DNA of 22,345 nucleotides from Thalassolituus sp034111725 (GTDB lineage: Bacteria; Pseudomonadota; Gammaproteobacteria; Pseudomonadales; Oceanobacteraceae), in the NCBI RefSeq assembly GCF_034111725.1, contig NZ_JAWUWR010000058.1, positions 1 to 22,345 on the forward strand, written 5' to 3'. Of this stretch, positions 1 to 6,621 are shown in pieces. A program made the translations under genes and the position numbers. The notes below the pieces were generated by a model. That model had not been told where the DNA came from. It did no database searches and saw only the letters and a program-made list of their open reading frames with translations. Position 1 is the stretch's first letter. Each line of letters begins with the position of its first letter.

Positions 1-856
1 CATTGCGAGCGTTGCGAGTCGGCATCACGCAATCGAACATATCGATACCCCGACGAACCCCTTCCACTAAGTCTTCTGGCTTGCCTACGCCCATCAAGTA
101 GCGCGGCTTATCCACTGGCATTTGCGGAGCAATATGACGCAGCACTCGCATCATGTCGGGTTTAGGCTCCCCAACACTCAGGCCCCCAACCGCGTAGCCA
201 TCAAAACCGATATCCAACAGACCGGCTAATGATTCATCACGCAAGGACTCGAACATACCGCCTTGGATAATGCCAAATAACGCCGATGGATTATCGCCAT
301 GTGCATCTTTCGAACGTTTAGCCCAACGGAGGGATAAGCGCATCGAATCTGCCGCTTCTTTTTCAGTTGCAGGATATGGCGTGCACTCGTCAAAAATCAT
401 CACAATGTCAGAACCAAGATCGCGCTGGACTGCCATTGAGCTTTCTGGGGTCATCAATACTTTGTCCCCGTTAACCGGCGAGGCAAAGGTGACGCCCTCT
501 TCGGTGATTTTGCGCATGTCGCCCAAGCTGAATACTTGAAAACCGCCTGAGTCGGTTAAAATCGGTTTATCCCAACCAATAAAATCATGTAAGTCACCGT
601 GTGCTTTTACCACTTCCGTGCCTGGGCGCAACATCAAGTGAAAGGTGTTGCCAAGAATGATTTCGGCACCCAAATCCTCAACTTGATCTGGATTTAAGCC
701 CTTAACAGAGCCGTAGGTTCCTACCGGCATAAACGCTGGTGTCTGCACTTCTCCACGCGGAAAACGCAAGGTGCCACGGCGAGCAAAGCTACCCTCTGTT
801 TCTTGATGGTGTAAATCAAACTGCATAAAGCATTCGCGTGACGTATCTGTACTCAT
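1..856 (-). CDS. tgt: Queuine tRNA-ribosyltransferase (partial, 3' end outside window)
   Basis: Exchanges the wobble guanine of GUN-anticodon tRNAs (Asp, Asn, His, Tyr) for preQ1 in queuosine synthesis; cytoplasmic. About 285 N-terminal residues are present of a usual ~375. Visible family motifs include FMPVGTYGSVKG, ILGNTFHLMLRPG, LTDSGGFQVFSLGD, IFDECTPYPA, GIIQGG, YAVGGLSVGEPK and IDMFDCVMPTRNARN; in the last, the Asp of FDC is the family's nucleophile. The zinc-binding CxCxxC region lies beyond the left edge. I place the start at ATG 856-854 because AGGA lies 7 nt upstream and the ATG overlaps the queA stop (ATGA), suggesting translational coupling. An internal ATG at 826 aligns with the E. 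coli start (MKFEL versus MQFDL) but has no ribosome site. Identification is secure; only the start is arguable. Confidence 0.96.
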   Translation of the reverse strand, partial: MSTDTSRECFMQFDLHHQETEGSFARRGTLRFPRGEVQTPAFMPVGTYGSVKGLNPDQVEDLGAEIILGNTFHLMLRPGTEVVKAHGDLHDFIGWDKPILTDSGGFQVFSLGDMRKITEEGVTFASPVNGDKVLMTPESSMAVQRDLGSDIVMIFDECTPYPATEKEAADSMRLSLRWAKRSKDAHGDNPSALFGIIQGGMFESLRDESLAGLLDIGFDGYAVGGLSVGEPKPDMMRVLRHIAPQMPVDKPRYLMGVGKPEDLVEGVRRGIDMFDCVMPTRNARN

Positions 857-1911
857 TGGGCATCCTGTTGGAATTCAGCCGGCACAGGTGCCGAGCAAGG
901 CAAAAACATAGCATCGCCATAACTGTAAAAGCGGTATCTATTCGCCACTGCGTGCGCATAAGCGCCCATAGTGTTGTCGCGGCCAGCAAAAGCCGACACC
1001 AGCATAATCAGTGTTGATTCCGGCAAATGAAAATTGGTAATGATGGCGTCAACGCTGCGGAAGCGATAACCCGGGTAAATAAAGATGCGACTGTCCGCCG
1101 CGTACGGCGCTATCTCGCCGTTCTGACTCGCACTCTCTAAGCTACGTACCGAAGTTGTACCTACAGCCACTACGCGCTTTCCAGCGGCTCGCGTTGACTT
1201 AACGGCATCGACGACATCTTGAGTTACTTCGATGTACTCAGCATGCATTTCATGCTCGAGCACATTATCAACTTTAACCGGCTGAAACGTTCCTGCGCCG
1301 ACGTGCAAAGTCACATAGGCGAACTCTACTCCCTTGTTGCGCAACCGCTCTAACAAAGGTTCATCAAAATGTAAGCCCGCAGTGGGGGCTGCAACCGCTC
1401 CAGGGGCTTTCGCGTAGACCGTTTGATAACGCTCACGGTCTTCTTCCGTATCGGCTCGCTCCATGTAAGGCGGTAAAGGCATATGACCAACCGCATCTAA
1501 AATCTCGAACAGTGGACGATCATCAAGAAAACGTAGATGAAAAAGTGCACCTTCACGACCAACGATCTCAACTTTAACGCCGCCTAAAATAATAATTTGT
1601 CCGGGTTTCGGCGACCGCGACGAACGAACATGAGCTAACGCTTCGTGTTCATTTAGAACCCGTTCAATCAGCGCCTCCAACTTACCGCCACTGACTTTTT
1701 CGCCAAATAACCGAGCGGGAATCACGCGCGTGTTGTTGAATACCAACAAATCACCCGGATTCAACATCTGCTCAAGATCGCGAAAAATATAATCGCTACA
1801 CTGCCCGTCCGTGGGATTGAGTACCAAGAGTCGCGAGGAACTGCGCTCGGGCATGGAGTATCTGGCAATCAGCTCGTCAGGCAGATCGAAATGGAAATCT
1901 CTGGTTTTCAT
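853..1911 (-). CDS. queA: S-adenosylmethionine:tRNA ribosyltransferase-isomerase
   Basis: Converts preQ1 in tRNA to epoxyqueuosine using the ribosyl group of S-adenosylmethionine, the step after Tgt. It has 352 residues, the normal length. Characteristic stretches are FHFDLPDELIARYSMPERSSSR at the N-terminus, DLLVFNNTRVIPARLFG, APTAGLHFDEPLL, VTLHVGAGTFQPV, EYIEVTQ, VGTTSVRSLES and IITNFHLPESTLIMLVSAFAG. It is the first gene of a queA-tgt operon and its TGA overlaps the tgt ATG by 2 nt. No strong Shine-Dalgarno sequence precedes ATG 1911-1909. Gene order queA-tgt matches E. coli and Pseudomonas. Confidence 0.97.
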   Translation of the reverse strand: MKTRDFHFDLPDELIARYSMPERSSSRLLVLNPTDGQCSDYIFRDLEQMLNPGDLLVFNNTRVIPARLFGEKVSGGKLEALIERVLNEHEALAHVRSSRSPKPGQIIILGGVKVEIVGREGALFHLRFLDDRPLFEILDAVGHMPLPPYMERADTEEDRERYQTVYAKAPGAVAAPTAGLHFDEPLLERLRNKGVEFAYVTLHVGAGTFQPVKVDNVLEHEMHAEYIEVTQDVVDAVKSTRAAGKRVVAVGTTSVRSLESASQNGEIAPYAADSRIFIYPGYRFRSVDAIITNFHLPESTLIMLVSAFAGRDNTMGAYAHAVANRYRFYSYGDAMFLPCSAPVPAEFQQDAQ

Positions 1912-1952
1912 AATTTAAAAAGTTAACCAATAACGTAGCTCTGTCGCCGCAG

Positions 1953-1971
1953 TAGACCTAATTGGGGTCTA
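1953..1971. repeat. Short inverted repeat upstream of queA
   Basis: TAGACC and GGTCTA are separated by 7 nt (1953-1958 and 1966-1971), about 40 nt upstream of the queA start. It could be an operator or chance. Nothing in the window names a regulator for it. Confidence 0.25.
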
Positions 1972-2048
1972 ACAGCCACTTATTCAATAGGTGCGCAAGA
2001 TTACCGGAGATGAAGCACTAAGTTAAGGAAATCATTAGAAAAAAACTG

Positions 2049-2076
2049 TTGACACTTTTTCTTTTGGCAGTAATAT
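2049..2076 (+). promoter_or_regulatory. Sigma-70 promoter of the tRNA-Leu genes
   Basis: TTGACA at 2049-2054 and TAATAT at 2071-2076 are separated by 16 nt. They are followed by a GC-rich discriminator (CGCGGCC), typical of stringently controlled stable-RNA promoters. The first tRNA begins 26 nt after the -10 box. The tRNA-Met promoter at 19326 has nearly the same architecture. Confidence 0.8.
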
Positions 2077-2102
2077 ACGCGGCCACTGACCGATGATGAT
2101 TT

Positions 2103-2189
2103 GCCAGAGTGGCGAAATTGGTAGACGCAGGGGATTCAAAATCCCCCGCCTTTGCGGGTGTGCCGGTTCGAGTCCGGCCTCTGGTACCA
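2103..2189 (+). tRNA. tRNA-Leu(CAA)
   Basis: An 87-nt class II tRNA with encoded CCA. The acceptor stem GCCAGAG pairs with CTCTGGT (first pair G-U) and position 73 is A. Anticodon stem GGGGA/TCCCC (2130-2146) encloses loop TTCAAAA with anticodon CAA at 2137-2139. A long variable arm (CCGCC-TTTG-CGGGTG region) and T-arm GCCGG-TTCGAGT-CCGGC follow. It closely resembles E. coli leuX and reads UUG codons. It is co-transcribed with the second tRNA-Leu 58 nt downstream. Confidence 0.97.
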
Positions 2190-2247
2190 AATTATTGTTG
2201 TGATGTTACTTTCCGTTATTCGTTGCGCCTTGCAACAATAACGTAGG

Positions 2248-2333
2248 GCCCAAGTGGTGGAATTGGTAGACACGCAGTGTTCAGGTCGCTGTGAGCTATG
2301 CTCGTGAGAGTTCGAGTCTCTCCTTGGGCCCCA
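2248..2333 (+). tRNA. tRNA-Leu(CAG), with C at position 73
   Basis: An 86-nt class II tRNA. Acceptor stem GCCCAAG (2248-2254) pairs perfectly with CTTGGGC (2323-2329). Anticodon stem CAGTG/CGCTG encloses loop TTCAGGT with anticodon CAG at 2282-2284. Variable arm is GAGC-TAT-GCTC and T-arm GAGAG-TTCGAGT-CTCTC. CCA is encoded at 2331-2333. The discriminator base at 2330 is C, whereas bacterial tRNA-Leu normally has A73, a main LeuRS identity element. G2247 could pair with C2330 as an eighth acceptor pair, as in tRNA-His. No clear terminator follows. Confidence 0.93.
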
Positions 2334-2571
2334 TTAGTGATAAGGTCAATTTCAACTCTCGCTCAAGATTTCTTAGACCACGGCAAAAATTTTACTAGTT
2401 CCCTCCCCCAGAAAAAATAAAAGTACCGCGTAGCCCATATTAACGTATCTACTGATAACGCCAGTTATGACAGTTAATTTTCGAAATCCAGTTCCATAAA
2501 CTTGCTCCTCATCTTCTCCTTAGACTAATTGCTGTTCCCTTAGGGCCACCGTTGACTAAGCTTTAGGAATA

Positions 2572-4245
2572 ATGCGACGGAGATTGATCAGCATGCTAAG
2601 ACAACCAGTCAAATTGGCTACCCCCATAGCGATCGTAAGTGTTATCGGCATTGTCACTACTCAGGTTTTACCTAAAGTCCCCATACCCGCCAGCCTATCA
2701 ACCTTGTTTGTCGCATTACTAGCTGGACTTTGTGGCATTGGAGCGACCCTATGGGTCTTCGTACGACCGCTCGAACGCTTCAATCAAGACTTATTAGAAA
2801 CCCTGAGCGGTGCTAAAAAGCAAATGAGCCCGCACCCTGCTCTCGGTAAAGACACTCAGCAAATAAATGACTCCCTAAACGCTGTGCAATTAATGCAAAC
2901 ACAACTGTCAGAACACGGCGGTAAAATTGCGATTGCAGCGGCAGAAATGTCATTCGCTGCGGATCAACTAAAAGCAAAAGTTCACGACGATGTCATCGAT
3001 ACCCAGCGAATCGTCGCCAGCACTAATCAAATCACTACCAGTGTTGAGCAAATGGTTAACCAAACCAAAGAAGCAGCAAAAACAGCAGACGAAGCTAAAT
3101 CAATTAATTTGACCGGAAAAGAAGCTGTTGCCAAAACCATTCCGCAAATGGAAGGCACGCGAGAACAAGTCAATACCAATGCGGAATTGATTTCTCAACT
3201 CGAAGCAAAATCCGAAGAGATTAAAACTGTTACGCGCATTATTAGTGACATTGCGGAGCAAACAAATCTACTTGCTTTAAATGCGGCCATTGAGGCAGCA
3301 CGTGCAGGAGAGCAAGGACGAGGATTTGCTATAGTGGCAGATGAAGTTCGTGCCTTAGCCGCTAAAACATCTAGCGCTACAGAACAAATTGGTAATACCG
3401 TAAATGAAATTAATTTAGAAATTAAAAATGCCGTTACCAATAGTAAAGATTTAATTCAAACGATAGATCTTGGCGTTCGTATGACGCAAGACGTCAGTAA
3501 GCATTTAAATGACATCTACGACAGATCTGAACATATTCAAGCTAGCATAGGATCATTGGCAAGTAACGTTGGTAGCAACAGTACTAGCATCCACGAGATT
3601 TCAACCATAGTTCATCAAACAAGTGATCGCTTAGCTCTAACCGAAGTAGAGATAGCGTCAATTTCTGAAAAATCATTGTCTTTATCTGAAACAGCCGAAC
3701 GCATTTATGAATCCTTTGGTGTCGCCAGTTTAGGGGAGCATCACGACAGTGCAAAATTTGCCGCCTTAAATTCAGCACAACAAATACGCGAGGTATTCGA
3801 ACGCGCCATTGAAAATGGAAAAATAACAATGGCAGACCTCTTTGATGAACAATACACGCCTATTTCAGAAACTAACCCACAAAAATTCTCAACCCGTTTC
3901 GATCGCTTTACAGACGACGTACTTCCTGCGATACAGGAGCCGATATTAGATCAGTACAATCATATAGCGTATGCCGGAGCAGTTGATCGTAACGGTTATT
4001 TTCCGACCCACAACAAACGTTTTTCCAAAGTACTAACGGGGGATCTAGCCACCGACCTAGCCAACAACCGCACTAAACGTATTTTCAACGATCGTACGGG
4101 ATCTCGATGTGGCTCCAATACCAAGCACTTCCTATTGCAGACCTATAAACGAGACACTGGTGAAGTTATGCATGATCTGTCCGCGCCTATTTATGTTAAC
4201 GGCCGCCACTGGGGTGGTTTTCGAATTGGCTATCGAAGCTTATAA
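2572..4245 (+). CDS. Methyl-accepting chemotaxis protein with C-terminal sensor-like domain
   Basis: A chemoreceptor of 557 residues that would control the CheA kinase. Two hydrophobic segments (about 16-34 and 40-64) are joined by only a few residues, so no periplasmic ligand domain exists. The cytoplasmic coiled coil follows, with the highly conserved tip EQTNLLALNAAIEAARAGEQ starting at residue 229 and FAIVADEVRALA after it. After the signalling hairpin, residues ~400-557 form an extra globular domain ending in FLLQTYKRDTGEVMHDLSAP and GRHWGGFRIGY. This matches a Cache/PDC-like C-terminal domain I associate with some MCPs (family name from memory). No CheR-binding pentapeptide ends the protein. 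AGGA lies only 3 nt before ATG 2572, so the second ATG (2593, Met8) with GGAG upstream is a real alternative start. The upstream 238 nt show no convincing promoter. Confidence 0.93.
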   Translation: MRRRLISMLRQPVKLATPIAIVSVIGIVTTQVLPKVPIPASLSTLFVALLAGLCGIGATLWVFVRPLERFNQDLLETLSGAKKQMSPHPALGKDTQQINDSLNAVQLMQTQLSEHGGKIAIAAAEMSFAADQLKAKVHDDVIDTQRIVASTNQITTSVEQMVNQTKEAAKTADEAKSINLTGKEAVAKTIPQMEGTREQVNTNAELISQLEAKSEEIKTVTRIISDIAEQTNLLALNAAIEAARAGEQGRGFAIVADEVRALAAKTSSATEQIGNTVNEINLEIKNAVTNSKDLIQTIDLGVRMTQDVSKHLNDIYDRSEHIQASIGSLASNVGSNSTSIHEISTIVHQTSDRLALTEVEIASISEKSLSLSETAERIYESFGVASLGEHHDSAKFAALNSAQQIREVFERAIENGKITMADLFDEQYTPISETNPQKFSTRFDRFTDDVLPAIQEPILDQYNHIAYAGAVDRNGYFPTHNKRFSKVLTGDLATDLANNRTKRIFNDRTGSRCGSNTKHFLLQTYKRDTGEVMHDLSAPIYVNGRHWGGFRIGYRSL

Positions 4246-4265
4246 CTGTAAATATAAAGCCCAAT

Positions 4266-4301
4266 AAAAAGCCCCATTAGAGAGATCTGATGGGGCTTTT
4301 T
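4266..4301. terminator. Bidirectional rho-independent terminator between MCP and GGDEF genes
   Basis: AAAAAGCCCCAT (4266-4277) pairs with ATGGGGCTTTTT (4290-4301). The A-tract and T-tract flank the GC core, so it can end transcription in both directions. It sits between convergent genes. Confidence 0.9.
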
Positions 4302-4330
4302 AATATCCATTATGACGACTGTGTTTTTAT

Positions 4331-6274
4331 CTATTGGTATACAGTAATCCGATTACGGCCATTCGCTTTAGAGTAATATAGTGCTTCATCAGCTAACTTA
4401 ACCCATTCATCTTGCGTATCACTGCGATTCGGCGTACCACCGTGGATACCAATACTGATGGTCACTCGAAGGTTGGCACCGATACGATCGAAGTCTAAAT
4501 TCTCGATACAAATTCTAATTGTTTCTGCTAATTCCTTAGCGCGTGTATTCTCCGTATTTGGCAAAATAACAACAAATTCCTCACCACCATAGCGGGCAAT
4601 TAAATCGGTATCTCGATTCACGGTTTGACGAATAGCTTGAGCAACTGATCGCAAAATTTCATCACCCGCCTGATGACCAAAATCGTCGTTTACACGTTTA
4701 AAATGATCAATATCTAACATAACCACCGATAAAGGCTCATTTTCGCGAATTGCCCTAGCAAATTCGCGCTCCATTACCTGATCGAAATAGCGACGATTTC
4801 GTACATTCGTTAATGCATCGGTTGTACTCATTAATTGTAAACGACGGTTAACACTTTCTAACTCAAGAGTGCGCTCTTTGACACGAACCTCTAAGGTTTC
4901 GGTAGCACGACGTTGAATCTCAAGTGCTGACGCTTGCGCTTCGCGCGCTGCTCGCTCGTGTTCTAGCGCTTTCTCTTGGGCATGGCGTGCATTTCGCTCT
5001 TGCTCTAGAGCCTCACCTTGAGCTCTACGCGCTAGCTTCTCGTGTTCGAGTGCGGAAATTTGTGCTTCATAGCGGTCACGCTTTTCTTGATTTAAACGAT
5101 CGGCCAAAGCAAACGATAATAAAATCACCTCCATCGCCGAGCCAATTTGAATGGCGTTTTCGGTAAAGAAATTACGTGGCAAAAAATTGAACTTATTCAA
5201 CGCCAAAACAGCCCCACCAAACAACATAGATGACCAAGCAATCGTGTAATAACGCGCAGCAGAGAATCCCTGCCCCCAACGTAAAATCCCTACATATAAA
5301 GCACAGGATATGGCTATCACCGCCGTTACAATAAGTACCCGTATCATCAAGTGATAAGGAAAGAAGTTACTCATTAGCACGATGCAAACACAGGCAAGAA
5401 TCAGAGTAAGGAGTATTCGGTCAAACCACACAGCCCCCTCTTTCAAAAAGAGGAAGTTACGAGTGAATATACCAGCAAAAATCACAACACCTGCCAGCAT
5501 CACGATAATACTTTGATCGTTCCATTCTGTTGCTTCTGGCCAAAGATACTGGAAGTTAACCCCTTGCAAGCTGCCTAAAAAGCCCGTCATAGAGGCGACA
5601 TAGAGTACGTAATACAAGTAGTTAACTTCTCTAACTGAGAAGAATACAAACAAGTTATACAGCACCATAATGAGCATAATGCCGTAGTACAGCCCGAGCC
5701 CGAGTATTTGATTTTGGTCATGCACAAAGAAGTCGCGCTCTTCCCATAAGCTCACGGGGAATTGCATAGAACTAGATGTATCAACTCGGAAAATCCATTC
5801 TTGGGTTTCTCCGGCGTTCAAACTCATAGGTAATACAAAATAGCGATGAGGAATAATACGATCATAAAAGCGCTGTTTATCACCGAGTGTATCCACTGTC
5901 CATTCAGAGCCTGATTGACGACGATGAACCTCGATATAATCCAGAACGGGATAAGAAATACTCATTAACCGATCGACTTTAAGTGCGGTCGGATTGGTGA
6001 ACACCATGCGAAACCAATAGACAGAATCCGTATAGCCAAACGCTAAAGATCCATGATCTAATTGCTGCCAATGTTCGTTTGACAGATCATCTATTTTAGC
6101 GCTGTGATCAACATCTTCATAAAACTCTAAATACCGATCGAGAGATTCGCCTGAATACAAGGTCAACACATCGATCATCGGTGCCCCGTCCTCAAATACC
6201 CCTGGTATCTGTTCCGCACGAGCACCCAACACAAATAGCATCATAAACAACGCGATAGAAATCTGTTTCAACAT
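4331..6274 (-). CDS. Membrane diguanylate cyclase (7TMR-DISM sensor, coiled coil, GGDEF)
   Basis: A predicted c-di-GMP synthase of 647 residues. Signal peptide 1-20 (cleavage after ARA) leads into a periplasmic sensor resembling 7TMR-DISM extracellular 2 (about 30-170, with WFRMVFTNPT and a WIFRVDTSSSMQFPV-like end). Seven membrane helices follow at about 185-395. Residues 408-463 are four tandem 14-residue coiled-coil repeats, then a GGDEF domain from about 480. The active-site loop is GGEEF (563-567), a functional variant in the family. RDTD at 554-557, five residues before it, fits the inhibitory I-site RxxD. AGGAAGAGGA precedes ATG 6274. It is convergent with the MCP gene, so motility and biofilm signalling genes are adjacent. 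The ligand is unknown. Confidence 0.94.
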   Translation of the reverse strand: MLKQISIALFMMLFVLGARAEQIPGVFEDGAPMIDVLTLYSGESLDRYLEFYEDVDHSAKIDDLSNEHWQQLDHGSLAFGYTDSVYWFRMVFTNPTALKVDRLMSISYPVLDYIEVHRRQSGSEWTVDTLGDKQRFYDRIIPHRYFVLPMSLNAGETQEWIFRVDTSSSMQFPVSLWEERDFFVHDQNQILGLGLYYGIMLIMVLYNLFVFFSVREVNYLYYVLYVASMTGFLGSLQGVNFQYLWPEATEWNDQSIIVMLAGVVIFAGIFTRNFLFLKEGAVWFDRILLTLILACVCIVLMSNFFPYHLMIRVLIVTAVIAISCALYVGILRWGQGFSAARYYTIAWSSMLFGGAVLALNKFNFLPRNFFTENAIQIGSAMEVILLSFALADRLNQEKRDRYEAQISALEHEKLARRAQGEALEQERNARHAQEKALEHERAAREAQASALEIQRRATETLEVRVKERTLELESVNRRLQLMSTTDALTNVRNRRYFDQVMEREFARAIRENEPLSVVMLDIDHFKRVNDDFGHQAGDEILRSVAQAIRQTVNRDTDLIARYGGEEFVVILPNTENTRAKELAETIRICIENLDFDRIGANLRVTISIGIHGGTPNRSDTQDEWVKLADEALYYSKANGRNRITVYQ

Positions 6275-6621
6275 AAGTTCTTATTCCTCTTCCTGAGAAA
6301 TAGTGTAGATCAGGCTTACGAAATCGCCGTATTAATGACTCAGTTGTCAGTGGCAAATCACAGATTAAGCCGCCCTGCTATCCTTACGGGCCCAATCTAA
6401 CCACCAATAACGCCAATCTTCCGGCGAGGCAGTTAATATCTCGTTCGAGATAACTAATTCGATAGGACAAAAACAGAATGCTACAGATCGACACGAGGGC
6501 GATACAAAGACAAGGTAAGATCCGGAAATAGATCACAAAACCATGCATTACCTAGTGATATTGTAGGGAACTATCGCGAATCGATAACATCTATGCTCGC
6601 GGACTTAATGAGGTACAAGCA
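6275..6621. other. Intergenic region between divergent GGDEF and cytochrome genes
   Basis: 347 nt that should hold both divergent promoters. I see a perfect palindrome at 6437-6452 (described separately) and a minus-strand frame open from 6532 to a TAA at 6365-6367. That frame would encode ~55 residues ending EDWRYWWLDWARKDSRAA, but it has no ATG. It could be the tail of a decayed gene. TTGTAG (about 6559) and TAACAT 18 nt later are a weak promoter candidate for the cytochrome operon. Confidence 0.5.
6437..6452. promoter_or_regulatory. Perfect 16-bp palindrome, possible operator
   Basis: TATCTCG-TT-CGAGATA, 7-bp arms and a 2-nt centre, in the divergent intergenic region 170 nt before the cytochrome gene. 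The size suits a dimeric regulator. The regulator is unknown. Confidence 0.35.

Noticed and set aside
2391..2460. Possible flagellar sigma-28 promoter upstream of the chemoreceptor
   Set aside because: TAAAAGTA and GCCCATAT-like boxes occur, but the spacing is 7 nt rather than about 11, so the match is not credible.
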